This document shows, piece after piece, positions 24,847 to 33,394 of a stretch of DNA of 64,000 nucleotides. Within the stretch, counting starts at the first letter, position 1, and every line of letters begins with the position of its first letter. Under the pieces are notes generated by a model that saw only the letters and a list, made by a program, of their open reading frames with translations, ran no database searches and had not been told where the DNA came from. This DNA comes from Actinoallomurus sp963736325 (GTDB lineage Bacteria; Actinomycetota; Actinomycetes; Streptosporangiales; Streptosporangiaceae): contig CAVTOG010000008.1 of assembly GCA_963736325.1 (NCBI GenBank), positions 62,001 through 126,000 of the forward strand, given 5' to 3'. The position numbers and the translations under genes were made by a program.

Positions 24847-26593
24847 TCACGCCGCCTTGAGGCGCTTCTGTTCCGCGGCTACGATTTGGCGCCGCAATTC
24901 GGTCTCGGAGCCCGTGTCCACCGCGTCCGGCGTCGCGTTCGCCATGTCGCTGCGGCGCGCGTACTCGTCGAACGCCTCGCGCTTGTCCGCCAGCAGCTCG
25001 AGGACTCGCTGGTCGACGCTGTCCCCGCACAGCAGCCGGTGCACGTCCACGCGGCGGACCTGGCCCATCCGGTGCGCGCGGGCGATCGCCTGCTCCTCGA
25101 TCGAGGGTGTCAGCTGTGGCTCGGCGATGATGATCACCGATGCGGCCTGGATGTTCAGGCCTACGCCGCCCGCCTGGATCTGGGAGACCAGCACCGCAGC
25201 CCCCTTGGCGGCAGTGAACTCGTCCACCATCGCTTGGCGGTTCGTCGGCGGGATGCCCCCGGTCAGCGGGCCGACGACATCCACGCCCGGGACGCCATGA
25301 CGCCCGGAGCCCAGTACCTGTGTCACCGCCTCCAGCACGTCGCGGAAGTACGAGAACACCACGACCTTGCGCCCGCCGTCCGCGGCCTCGCTGACGATCT
25401 CCACCAGCCGCCGGAGCTTCGGCGATCCCTTAACCGTCCCAGGGCCGAACGCCGCCCGGCGCATCGCCATGAAGTTCCCCGCGAGGACCGCCTTCTGGTA
25501 CGCCCGCTGCGACGGTCCCTCGAGTGCCACCCATTCCTGCGTCTCCAGCCGCGGCGGAAGTTCGCTGAGCACGTCTTCCTGGTTGCGCCGCAGGTAGACC
25601 GGCGCCACAGCCTCCCGGAACTTGGTGCCGTCCAGCGCCCCGTCCGGTATGTCCAGTTTCTCGGCGAGCTCCGGGCGCAGGTGTCCGACCAGCACTCGGA
25701 ACTCCTCCACCTTGTTCTCCATCGGCGTCCCCGTCAGGAACAGCACCCGCCTGCTACGCGCCGCCCATTCGCTGACCGCCTGCGTGCGAAGCGCAGTCGG
25801 GTTCTTCACGTAGTGGGCCTCGTCGACGACCATCATCGCCACCGAGACGTCCAGGTCCTCCGGCATGGCGCGCAGCACCTCGAATGTCGTGACCGCCACG
25901 CCACCCTTGGCCGCCCATTCCTGCTGGGTCGCCTTCCGCTTCTCGCCCGGTCCGTGCAAGCGGCGAACCTCCAGCCGCGTGTGCCGCTCAACCTCGCGAG
26001 TCCAGTTGACGACCACGCTCGCCGGGCAGACGACCAGGAAGTGCGTCGCGTCCTTGGCCGCGAGGTGGCACATCGCCGCGAGTGACTGCATTGTCTTGCC
26101 AAGGCCCATCTCGTCGCCGAGGATGACCCGCTCCTGAACCAGCGCGAACTTCGCGCCGAACGTCTGGTAGCCACGCAGCGATGTCTTGAGGTGGGACCGG
26201 TCGAGGGGAAGCACACGGACTTGCTCGGCGATCTCGGCGGGGAGGAAGCCCTGGCCGGCCTCTTTGACCGGATCGAGTCCCCCACCTCGATCAGCAGGCT
26301 GTTGTAGGTGACCGGGCGGGCGAGATAGTCGCTCCACAGCCGGGCAGGCCTCTGTGTCTTTCCGGCCTTGTCCAGCGCAGACTCGGCTCTGGACAGGCGT
26401 TTGCGTGCAGCGGTGACTTTCTTGGAACTTAGGGTGGCGTCCAGCCGGGCGAGTGCGTCACGAGCCTCCTGCCTCTTCTGTTTGGAGAATGTGAAGAGCA
26501 TTCTTCGGCGGCTCGCGCCGCGTGCCGCCGGGGCGAGGTAACCCCCGAGTTCACTTGCCAGCGGGCTCGGGTCCGGGCCCTTCATCACGGACC
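24847..26593 (-). pseudogene. SNF2-family helicase, C-terminal part (gene split by IS630)
   Basis: Contains the SNF2 ATPase/helicase core: RGYQTFGAKFALVQERVILGDEMGLGKTMQSLA (motif I), VVDEAHYVKN (DEAH, motif II), LFLTGTPMENK (motif III), and C-terminal motifs SQIQAGGVGLNIQAA and ARAHRMGQ. A frameshift in a run of Gs near 26283 separates this core from the upstream segment (ELGGYLAPAARGASRRRMLFTFSKQKRQEARDALARL), which is in another frame. The gene is further split from its N-terminal part (28150-28658) by the IS at 26596. DNA-remodelling helicases of this kind often occur on islands. It is doubly inactivated. Confidence 0.88.
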
Positions 26594-26608
26594 TAGTGCA
26601 GCGCCGCG

Positions 26609-26956
26609 TTAGTCCTGCGGGGGTTGTGTCCAGGCGGTTGGGTCGTTGAGGTAGAGGCCGCAGGCGCAGTCAAGGGCTTCTTCAGGGCTTCCGCCGGGCA
26701 GGCCGCTGGGCAGGGTGGAGGCTTGGTAGGTGTCGTTGCTGGCGAGGTAGATCGCGAATCCCCAGGTGGATGCGGATCCGCCGTAGTGCAGGCGGCATAG
26801 CGGCAGCGTGGGGCCGTTGTCGATTGTGCCGGTGATGTAGGCGAACGCCCCGTGGTAGCGGACGTCGACGCCGCTCAACTGCGGCCAGCGGTCGCTGGCG
26901 TGGGTGTTGAGGCGCTGGCGCAGCGAGGTCTTGGTGGACTCCGGCGGTTTGGCCAT
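26609..26956 (-). CDS. passenger protein inside the IS630 element, unknown function
   Basis: 115 residues from ATG 26956 (MAKPPESTKTSLRQRLNTHASDRWPQLSGVDVRYHGAFAYITGTI...). It looks like a genuine small soluble protein with aromatic and glycine-rich strands (LCRLHYGGSASTWGFAIYLAS) and two cysteines near the end. It is divergent from the transposase and lies entirely between the element's inverted repeats, starting inside the left repeat. I know no function. A transposition accessory role is possible. Confidence 0.6.
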   Translation of the reverse strand: MAKPPESTKTSLRQRLNTHASDRWPQLSGVDVRYHGAFAYITGTIDNGPTLPLCRLHYGGSASTWGFAIYLASNDTYQASTLPSGLPGGSPEEALDCACGLYLNDPTAWTQPPQD

Positions 26957-27054
26957 GGCTTTCATCCTGCCCGATCGGTGTGTTGGCCTGCCCGGGGATC
27001 ACCGATGGAGCATTGTCGGGCCGTCGGTGTTGATCTTGACTTGGAGGAACCGGC

Positions 27055-28116
27055 ATGCCCGTCGTGAGCCCGTATGTCATCGAGTTGTCCGGTGGAGACC
27101 GCGCTCGTTTGGAACACCTGGCGCGGCGAGTGAACGCGCCTCATCGGATGGTGGTGCGCGCCAAGATCGTGCTGGCGGCCGCCGATGGTGCCGGTAACGC
27201 CGCGATCGCCCGGCGATTGGGGTTGGGAGTGGACACCGTGCGCCGATGGCGGCGCCGGTTCAGTGAACACGGGCCGGCGGGCCTGGCTGATCGCAAACGG
27301 CCGGGCCGCCCGAAGATCTACGGACCGGCCGAACAGCTGACGATCGTGGCCACCGTCACCCAGCAGGTTCCCCAGGCCGGCTCGCACTGGTCCCACCGGC
27401 TGCTCGCAGCAGCTCTCAAGCAGCAGGTCGGGATCTCAGCCGCTCAAATCGGCCGGATCCTCAAAGCCTTATCGATCAAGGTGCACCGGGTCCGGGGCTG
27501 GCTGAACCGGCCCGCCGACCCCGACTTCGCCGCCAAAGCCGCCGCCGTGTGTGATCTGTATCTGAACCCACCGCCGGACACCGCGCTGCTCAGCCTGGAT
27601 GAAAAGACCTCCATCCAGGCCAAGTCCCGCAAACACCCCACCCGCCCAGCGGCCCCAGGGCAAGCCGAACACCGCGAGTTCGAATACATCCGGCACGGCA
27701 CCGCCTCACTGATGGCCGCCCTGGACGTTTCGACCGGTCAGGTGCTGGGCCGCATCATCGAGCGCAACAACTCGGCCACCTTCACCGACTTCCTTCACGA
27801 ACTCGACCAGATGATCCACCCAGACCTGGACATCCACCTGATCATGGACAACGGCTCCAGCCACACCTCCAAAGCCACCAAGGCATGGCTGTCCGCCCAC
27901 CCCAGGTTCAAGGTCACCTACACACCCAAACACGCCAACTGGCTCAACCAGATCGAGCTGTTCTTCTCGATCCTGACCCGCCAACTCCTACGCCGCGGTG
28001 AGTTCAGCTCCCGCCAAGACCTCGCCAACAAGATCGAGAACTTCATCGAGGTCTATGACCGCACCGCCAAACCCTTCCGCTGGACCTACGACGGCAGCCC
28101 ACTCAAAACCGCATGA
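27055..28116 (+). CDS. IS630 family transposase
   Basis: 353 residues. An N-terminal helix-turn-helix (about 35-75: GNAAIARRLGLGVDTVRRWRRRF) is followed by a winged region and the DDE catalytic domain: Asp in LLSLDEKTSIQ, Asp in HLIMDNGSSH, Glu in NWLNQIELFFSIL. GGAGG lies upstream of ATG 27055. Full length and apparently intact, so the element may still be mobile. Confidence 0.95.
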   Translation: MPVVSPYVIELSGGDRARLEHLARRVNAPHRMVVRAKIVLAAADGAGNAAIARRLGLGVDTVRRWRRRFSEHGPAGLADRKRPGRPKIYGPAEQLTIVATVTQQVPQAGSHWSHRLLAAALKQQVGISAAQIGRILKALSIKVHRVRGWLNRPADPDFAAKAAAVCDLYLNPPPDTALLSLDEKTSIQAKSRKHPTRPAAPGQAEHREFEYIRHGTASLMAALDVSTGQVLGRIIERNNSATFTDFLHELDQMIHPDLDIHLIMDNGSSHTSKATKAWLSAHPRFKVTYTPKHANWLNQIELFFSILTRQLLRRGEFSSRQDLANKIENFIEVYDRTAKPFRWTYDGSPLKTA

Positions 28117-28149
28117 TCACCCCAGCAGGATTAACGCGGCGCTGCACTA

Positions 28150-28658
28150 GTGCGCTCGTAGCGGCGCAACGCGGCGATGAGCGCGGTCTGCTCGGGGGTG
28201 CGAGCGTCTGGGTCGATGCGGACGCGAATGCTCTCCTCGACGAACTCCCGCATCTGCCATGCGGCGGCCATGATCCGCTTGGCCGTCTTCCGGCGTACTC
28301 GGGGAATTCGCCTGAGGGCTTCTGCGCCGGCTGTGAGGACCGCGCCGACTGTGTCGAGGTCGGCGTCCCTGACGGGGGCGAACGTGACGCGGCCCCGGAC
28401 GAGATCCCGGAGCCGGTCCACCGGCATCGTGTCCAGCTCGCCGGTGACAAGCTGATCGCGCACCACTTCGTACGCCCGTCGCGCGATCTCGCGGGACTCC
28501 TCCGGCGCGGCCAGGACCGCCTCGATGGCGTCGTGGACCGTGCGGCCGTCGGAGACGATAGCGCGGGCCGCCCTTCCCGCGCGCAGCTCGGCCTTCGCAG
28601 GCTCCGTTTCACTCGTCAGTTCCGCTGTGCGTGCCAAAGTGGTCGAGAGTCTACGCAT
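28150..28658 (-). pseudogene. SNF2-family helicase, N-terminal part
   Basis: Reads from ATG 28658 (MRRLSTTLARTAELTSETEPAKAELRAGRAARAIV...) through an HhH-like segment (RIPRVRRKTAKRIMAAAWQ) to TALIAALRRYERT at the IS boundary. This N-terminal region precedes the ATPase core in such actinobacterial SNF2 proteins. The remainder lies beyond the IS at 24847-26593. Confidence 0.8.
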
Positions 28659-29192
28659 CGGAACCGGCGATCGGTGTGAATTGCGAAGATGAAGGACATT
28701 ACAGACATGTCGGAATCTCGCAGTCCGAGTCTCTTACGTCCCTGAGTGATCGACCGGTCCCGTGCCTCGGTGTCCACCGCATCCCCTGATGGGGTGTTGC
28801 GACGACCAACTAGAACGGAAGGGGTGGAGGGATAAGGGCTTGGCTCAGGCGGGGTTGCTCGATGATGCGTTTCACCTTCCGCCGGTCGATGTTGGAGCAT
28901 TGCTTGAAACCTGTGGATCGCGGGGAAGGGGGGTGCCTTCCCGGATCACTTGGCAGGTTCTCCAAGCAGGCCGGCGTTGTAGCGTCGGCCGGGAAGGCAC
29001 ATCCCGGATGCTCACCGTAGTTCCCGACCCGTCCGACCGCGACCAGACCGATCAGAGCCGCTCGGGGTCTTCCTTGATCTCCGCCCGAGACCGCTGGTGC
29101 GCCGTCAACGCGCCACATCTGGTCGCTTTCGTGTGTCCCGGAGCCCGTTTCGAACGCGGCGTGCTCCTCGAACGCGACGAGGTCACCGCGGC
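28659..29192. other. stretch with no whole gene
   Basis: Contains a 12-bp perfect inverted repeat (GTGCCTTCCCGG at 28933-28944 with 28989-29000). At its end is a plus-strand frame (APHLVAFVCPGARFERGVLLERDEVTAA) whose stop overlaps the ATG of the following gene; this may be the tail of a truncated gene. I see nothing else. Confidence 0.35.
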
Positions 29193-29690
29193 ATGACCGA
29201 CCACACCGAACGCCCGCTGCTCTTCCTTGACGTCGATGGGCCGCTCCTGCCGTTCGGCGAGGGCCCGGGGTACGAAGGGCGGGATACCGCGCCGGATTCG
29301 CGCTTGGCGCGGCTCACACTCGAGGTGGGGCGTCGGCTGGTGGCGCTGCCGTGTGACCTCATCTGGGCCACAGCCTGGGAAGAGGAGGCGAATGCCGAGA
29401 TAGCCTCCCGAATTGGGCTGCCGCGGCTGCCAGTCGTGAACTGGCCGGCCTCATCCGACGAGCGTGAACGCGAGGACCAATGGTTCGGGCTCCACTGGAA
29501 GACCCGTTTCCTGGTGACCTGGGCGGCCGGACGCCCGTTCGCCTGGGTCGACGACGAGATCACCGACGCCGATCGGGACTGGGTCTCCGCGCATCACAGC
29601 GGGCGAGCCCTCCTTCACCACGTGGAGTCATTTCGAGGACTCGCCGACGAAGACTTCGCAACTCTCGATCACTGGCTTCGAGCTCCGTGA
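29193..29690 (+). CDS. HAD-like hydrolase domain protein, function unknown
   Basis: 165 residues. It begins with LLFLDVDGPLLPFG, a HAD motif I (DxDG), and has an internal WVDDEITDADRDW resembling HAD motif IV. WATAWEEEANAEIASRIGL lies in between. This is typical of the short actinobacterial proteins annotated as HAD-like or hypothetical. The start overlaps an upstream stop (ATGA). It may belong to the island cargo. Confidence 0.7.
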   Translation: MTDHTERPLLFLDVDGPLLPFGEGPGYEGRDTAPDSRLARLTLEVGRRLVALPCDLIWATAWEEEANAEIASRIGLPRLPVVNWPASSDEREREDQWFGLHWKTRFLVTWAAGRPFAWVDDEITDADRDWVSAHHSGRALLHHVESFRGLADEDFATLDHWLRAP

Positions 29691-29723
29691 GTCACCATAA
29701 TCCACAGGATTTGACAATTGCTC

Positions 29724-29815
29724 GGGGAGTCAATTCGGGAGCCAACGCCTTCAGGCTTCCTCAGAATCACCGCGATTCCCTGAGGGCGAAATCGCAGGTG
29801 AGGAGCTCCCGGTCT
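29724..29815. repeat. 92-bp direct repeat, copy 2
   Basis: Partner of 24703-24794 (about 88% identical, ungapped). It lies 44 bases before the tRNA-Val 3' duplicate at 29859, which supports the idea that both copies are element ends. Confidence 0.75.
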
Positions 29816-29858
29816 AGCTCAGAGCCGACCAGGACAAAGATCAAATCGCTGGGATTGC

Positions 29859-29897
29859 TTCACACCGAAGAGGTCACTGGTTCGAACCCAGTATCGC
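29859..29897 (+). repeat. attachment-site duplicate of the tRNA-Val(CAC) 3' half
   Basis: 39 bases identical to tRNA positions 14614-14652 (anticodon loop to the acceptor strand). The last CCACCA part is missing. It is probably an att site left by integration of an element into tRNA-Val. Confidence 0.8.
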
Positions 29898-30130
29898 TTT
29901 CGAGGCGAACTCCTTGCCGATGATCTCGACCCCCTCCATGATCACCGCTGTGCCGCAGCTCCCGAGGCGTCCGCTCGACCGGTAGGCCGGCGGCTCGGAG
30001 AGCGATCGACAGGTTCTGCGCGGCGGCAGTTCTCCCTCCTGCTCCAGGTGCACGCGGTCCCGTCAGAGCGCGGGCTTCCTCGGTCCGGATTCCGGTCAGG
30101 AGGGACAGTACGGAGTAGGCGCGTCTTCTT
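29898..30130 (-). pseudogene. integrase remnant with internal deletion
   Basis: On the minus strand AYSVLSLLTGIRTEEARAL (the catalytic-Arg box) is followed after a deletion by NLSIALRAAGLPVERTPRELRHS (the HxxR-type box), then unrelated residues running into the att repeat. It is the same type as the integrase at 14751. Confidence 0.65.
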
Positions 30131-30161
30131 GCTCGCGTCTATGACCACTTGCAGCCGGACG

Positions 30162-30197
30162 CGAAACCCCGCGAGACACGCGGCTCGCGGGGTTTCG
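30162..30197. terminator. strong hairpin terminator
   Basis: CGAAACCCCGCGAG (30162-30175) and its exact complement (30184-30197) form a 14-bp stem with an eight-base loop. It lies 60 bases beyond the stop of the secreted protein gene. Confidence 0.75.
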
Positions 30198-30257
30198 TCA
30201 TAGTGGCCCCGCCGGCGGGAGGCTCGGCGGGGCTGTGGGGGCGTGCGAGATCGATGC

Positions 30258-30794
30258 TTAGCCGATGCCGGTGACCTGGAGTGCGGTCGTCCAGTTGGTC
30301 TTGATGGCGCTTCGGGCGGCGGAGAGGGTGATGGTGCCGTTGCAGACGGCGTTCTTGAGTTTGGTTTCGACGCCGTCTTTGGTGGAGGCGGTTTTGGTGC
30401 CGTAGTGGGGTTCGGGCCACAGGTTGCGTGCGTCGCGGGGTGAGCCGCCGAGTTCGAGGGGGACCATGTGGTCTTCCTCGTAGTCGGACATGTTGGTGTC
30501 GGAGTATCCGTAGTCGATGATGCCCTGAGCCTTGAGGGGGTTGGTGTAGGACGTCGGCGGGCGGACGGTGGCGGTCCATCCGGACACGCAGATGGTGCTG
30601 CCGATGTTCGACTGCGTGACGGCGGAGTAGTACACGCCGGGCGTGCAGGACGGGTCCGGTAGCGGCAGGTAGGACTGGGAGCAGGTGCTGGCCTGAGCGG
30701 TGCCGGCGCCGATGCTCATGCCGACGACCAGGCAACTGGCTGTGAGGGCGAGGGTGGTGAGAGCGGCGGCGAGGGTGCGGCGGAGTGGTCGCAT
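30258..30794 (-). CDS. secreted HNH-motif-like protein
   Basis: 178 residues. A Sec signal peptide (about 1-36, ending AQAS) precedes a mature part with cysteines and the block DYEEDHMVPLELGGSPRDARNLWPEPHYG. The EDH...PLELGG...NLWPEP arrangement resembles the metal-binding core of HNH nucleases. Actinobacterial and mycobacteriophage proteins of this kind are usually called hypothetical or HNH-like. ATG 30794 has GGAG nearby. An exported nuclease or toxin role is possible but unproven. Confidence 0.7.
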   Translation of the reverse strand: MRPLRRTLAAALTTLALTASCLVVGMSIGAGTAQASTCSQSYLPLPDPSCTPGVYYSAVTQSNIGSTICVSGWTATVRPPTSYTNPLKAQGIIDYGYSDTNMSDYEEDHMVPLELGGSPRDARNLWPEPHYGTKTASTKDGVETKLKNAVCNGTITLSAARSAIKTNWTTALQVTGIG

Positions 30795-31068
30795 GGAGTC
30801 TCCAGCGGCTTTGACCCGGAAGGGTGCGGGGATTTGCGCCTATAACACCGCATCCCGGGTGAAGCGCATATATCGCCATTAATGAATTCGACGTGGCGAT
30901 CCTGTTGCGATTCACGAACCTGCCGTGTGGCCCCGAACGGTCAGTCAATTAGTGTTGTAAGAGGCCACAGTGGGTGGTATGTCCGCCGAAAACGAGCGCG
31001 CCGGAGGTGCTCGCCGAGAGTCGTGGTCGAGAGCTCATCCGGATCGACGGGCAGCGGGTTCGTCGAGC

Positions 31069-31260
31069 TCTTCCCCGAACGGCCTGGCCGCCTACGCAGG
31101 CCTGGCGCCGTTCCCGCATGACTCCGGCCGTCGTTCCGGTATCCACGCCAGACCCCGGAGATACAGCCGGCCCCTGCGCCGAGCCTTGTATCTCAGCGCT
31201 ATGGCCGGCCTCAAGACACCCGGACCGCTCCGCTTCTCCCACGACCGCGAGCGCTCGGAA
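31069..31260 (+). pseudogene. IS110-family transposase C-terminal fragment
   Basis: The frame GLAAYAGLAPFPHDSGRRSG...RRYSRPLRRALYLSAMAGLKTPGP matches the conserved C-terminal (transposase_20) region of IS110 transposases. No N-terminal DEDD domain is present. Confidence 0.65.
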
Positions 31261-31289
31261 GGAAGCGCCCACGTTCCGCGGTCATGGCC

Positions 31290-31452
31290 CTTGCTCGTTA
31301 ACGCGCTGGCGTCGTCTGGGACCATCGAACGCGTGCTGTCCGACAACGGCTCGGCCTACAAATCCCACGCCTGGCACCACGCATGCGCCGAACTCGGCAT
31401 CTCACCGAAGAAAACCCGGCCTTACCGGCCGCAGACCAACGGCGAGGATCAA
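31290..31452 (+). pseudogene. IS481-type transposase, central fragment (left of IS3 insertion)
   Basis: SSGTIERVLSDNGSAYKSHAWHHACAELGISPKKTRPYRPQTNG is the integrase-core region around the second catalytic Asp. The sequence breaks at the NGK-IERFH position. Its continuation appears at 33216-33390 beyond another IS. Confidence 0.7.
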
Positions 31453-31455
31453 GGT

Positions 31456-31537
31456 GCGCTCTTCCGGTCGGCCTGACCCCCAGACCAACCGGCCGTCTGT
31501 GCCTTGTTGCCGATGTGTCGGCCGGCCGGAAGAGCGC
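31456..31537. repeat. 18-bp inverted repeat
   Basis: GCGCTCTTCCGGTCGGCC (31456-31473) faces GGCCGGCCGGAAGAGCGC (31520-31537), with one mismatch. It may be an end structure from another inserted element or a terminator. Confidence 0.55.
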
Positions 31538-31728
31538 GTGCGGCTGTGCCGACGGACGCCGGATGTGACCTGATAAGAGCCTGGCCTGCGCGCCTCATCG
31601 CAGTTGCGTCCCCAGTGCTCCCTCGGCGCAGCTCCAGTCAGCGGACCCCTCTCTGTCAGACTGCTGTGAGACATGGGACGAACGAGTCCTTCTGATACGA
31701 AGCAGGGCGAGATAGGACGATCGAGACA

Positions 31729-32166
31729 GTGACGATGACCCTCGCCGATCAGGCCGCCATGACAGGGCAGGATGGTCGGGTGAGCGAACAGCAGCCGAGC
31801 CGGCCCAAGCGGCGGACGTTCACCAAGGCTTACAAGACACGGATCCTCGCGGACTTTGACGCGCTGCCCGAGGGCAGCCCCGAGCGCGGTGCCCTGCTTC
31901 GGAAGGAACGGCTGTATCACTCCCATATCGAGCACTGGCGGAAACAGGCCGAGAACGGGACACTGGCCGCCTCGACCGGCAAACCGAAACAGAGCGACGA
32001 GGCCGAGGAACTGGCCCGGTTGCGGGCCGAGAACAAGAAGCTGAAAGCCGCCAACGCCAAACTGTCCGGTGAACTGGGAAAGACCAAGACCGCGCTCGAT
32101 ATCGCGGGAAAAGCATTCGCGCTGCTTCAGGACATCTCAAGCAGCGCGGACTCCGACGACAGCTGA
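31729..32166 (+). CDS. IS3 family transposase OrfA
   Basis: About 145 residues from GTG 31729; a GTG about 17 codons further in (VSEQQPSR) is an alternative start. It contains a helix-turn-helix (RRTFTKAYKTRILADFDALPEG...) and a leucine-zipper-like coiled coil (EELARLRAENKKLKAANAKLSGELGKTKTAL) that mediates transposase multimers. OrfB reads in the -1 frame and its frame is open back into the orfA end (LKQRGLRRQLNRVINEYFPALEK), consistent with frameshift fusion. Confidence 0.88.
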   Translation: MTMTLADQAAMTGQDGRVSEQQPSRPKRRTFTKAYKTRILADFDALPEGSPERGALLRKERLYHSHIEHWRKQAENGTLAASTGKPKQSDEAEELARLRAENKKLKAANAKLSGELGKTKTALDIAGKAFALLQDISSSADSDDS

Positions 32167-32195
32167 ACCGCGTCATCAACGAATATTTCCCCGCG

Positions 32196-33203
32196 TTGGA
32201 GAAGACGGTCGGCGCGGCGCGGGCCTGCGTGATTCTGGGAAAATCCCGAGCCACGCTGTACCGGCACCGCAATCCCCGCCCGCCCCTTCATGGTCCGCGC
32301 CAGCCGTTCCATCACCCGGCCGAACTATCGGACGCCGAGCGTGAGCGGGTGCTGGCGGTGCTGGACTCGCCGCGATTCGCCGATAAGTCGGTGGGTCAGG
32401 TGTGGGCGACCCTGCTGGACGAAGGCGTCTACCTGTGTTCGCAGGCCACGATGTACCGGCTGCTGCGCGAACGCGGCGAGACCGGTGAGCGACGCGCCCA
32501 GGCCGTGCGCCCGGCGATGCGCAAACCCGAGTTGGAGGCCGATGGCCCGAATCAGGTGTGGTCCTGGGACATAACGAAGCTGAAAGGGCCGGCGCGCGGC
32601 GTCTACTATCTGCTGTACGTCATCATTGATATCTTCTCCCGCAAGGCCGTGCACTGGGAGATCTGGCCCACCGAGAACGGCACATTGGCCAAGGAGTTCA
32701 TCCAAAACGCCATCGCCGCCAACCACGGCATCCCACCCGCGGCGATCCACGCCGACCGCGGCACGTCGATGACCTCTAACACCGTCACCGGCCTGCTCGC
32801 GCTGCTCGGAATCGACCAATCCCACTCCCGGCCACACGTGTCCAACGACAATCCCTACTCCGAAGCGCAGTTCAAGACACTCAAATACTGCCCGGCGTTC
32901 CCCGGAAGGTTCGGGTCCATCGAAGACGCCAACGCCTTCTGCACCCAATTCTTCACCTACTACAACCATGAACACCGCCATTCCGGCATCGGAATGCACA
33001 CCCCTGCCTCGGTACATCACGGCACCGCCGCGGCGATCCAAGCCCGACGAACCGCCACCCTTCACACAGCGTTCCTGGCCCACCCCGAGCGGTTCCGCGG
33101 CCGACGCCCCTACCCGCCGCCGCTGCCGACCAAGGTGTGGATCAACCAGCCACCAGCGACAACCACAAGCGACATCTCACCACAAACCACGCAAGTAGCC
33201 TGA
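32196..33203 (+). CDS. IS3 family transposase OrfB
   Basis: 335 residues. An N-terminal HTH_21-like region is followed by the integrase catalytic core: Asp in WSWDITKLKG, Asp in IHADRGTSM, Glu in NPYSEAQFKTLKY. A C-terminal Pro-rich tail follows. It appears full-length. TTG 32196 is only a nominal start because expression probably depends on frameshifting from orfA. Confidence 0.9.
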   Translation: MEKTVGAARACVILGKSRATLYRHRNPRPPLHGPRQPFHHPAELSDAERERVLAVLDSPRFADKSVGQVWATLLDEGVYLCSQATMYRLLRERGETGERRAQAVRPAMRKPELEADGPNQVWSWDITKLKGPARGVYYLLYVIIDIFSRKAVHWEIWPTENGTLAKEFIQNAIAANHGIPPAAIHADRGTSMTSNTVTGLLALLGIDQSHSRPHVSNDNPYSEAQFKTLKYCPAFPGRFGSIEDANAFCTQFFTYYNHEHRHSGIGMHTPASVHHGTAAAIQARRTATLHTAFLAHPERFRGRRPYPPPLPTKVWINQPPATTTSDISPQTTQVA

Positions 33204-33215
33204 CGTCTCAACAGG

Positions 33216-33390
33216 TTTGACAGCTTCCGCCGACGGCTGGGCCCTCGGACGCTTCCACAACTCAGAACACGCCCGCCGCAAAGCCCTCCCCGCCTGGATC
33301 CACTTCTACAACCACCACCGACCCCACACCGCAACCAGCGGCAAACCACCCACCACCCGCCTGACCAACGTCCCCGGGCAGTACATCTAG
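33216..33390 (+). pseudogene. IS481-type transposase, C-terminal fragment
   Basis: ADGWALGRFHNSEHARRKALPAWIHFYNHHRPHTATSGKPPTTRLTNVPGQYI ending at TAG 33390 is the family's C-terminus. It is the continuation of the fragment at 31290-31452 beyond the IS3 insertion. Confidence 0.75.
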
Positions 33391-33394
33391 CCCT

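Larger units (their letters stand above)
26596..28147. mobile_element. IS630-family insertion sequence with a passenger gene
   Basis: 1552 bp bounded by 23-bp inverted repeats starting GTGCAGCGCCGCGTTA (26596-26618 and 28125-28147, 22 of 23 identical) and flanked by TA on both sides within CTAG. This is the IS630 target pattern. It carries a plus-strand transposase and a divergent 115-residue ORF. It interrupts the SNF2 helicase: removing the element and one TA rejoins the helicase in frame (RYERTRSVMKGPD). Confidence 0.92.
31560..33213 (+). mobile_element. IS3-family insertion sequence
   Basis: Two ORFs (31729 and 32196) in the usual orfA/orfB arrangement. The ends are approximate: the right end reads inward as TGTCAAACCTGTTGAGAC, and a weaker related sequence (TGTGACCTGATAAGAG) marks the left. 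It separates the two halves of an IS481-type transposase. Confidence 0.65.

Noticed and set aside
28762..29196. Complete plus-strand gene of 144 codons before the HAD-like gene
   Set aside because: Only the last 30-40 codons look natural and there is no ribosome site; at most the tail of a truncated gene.
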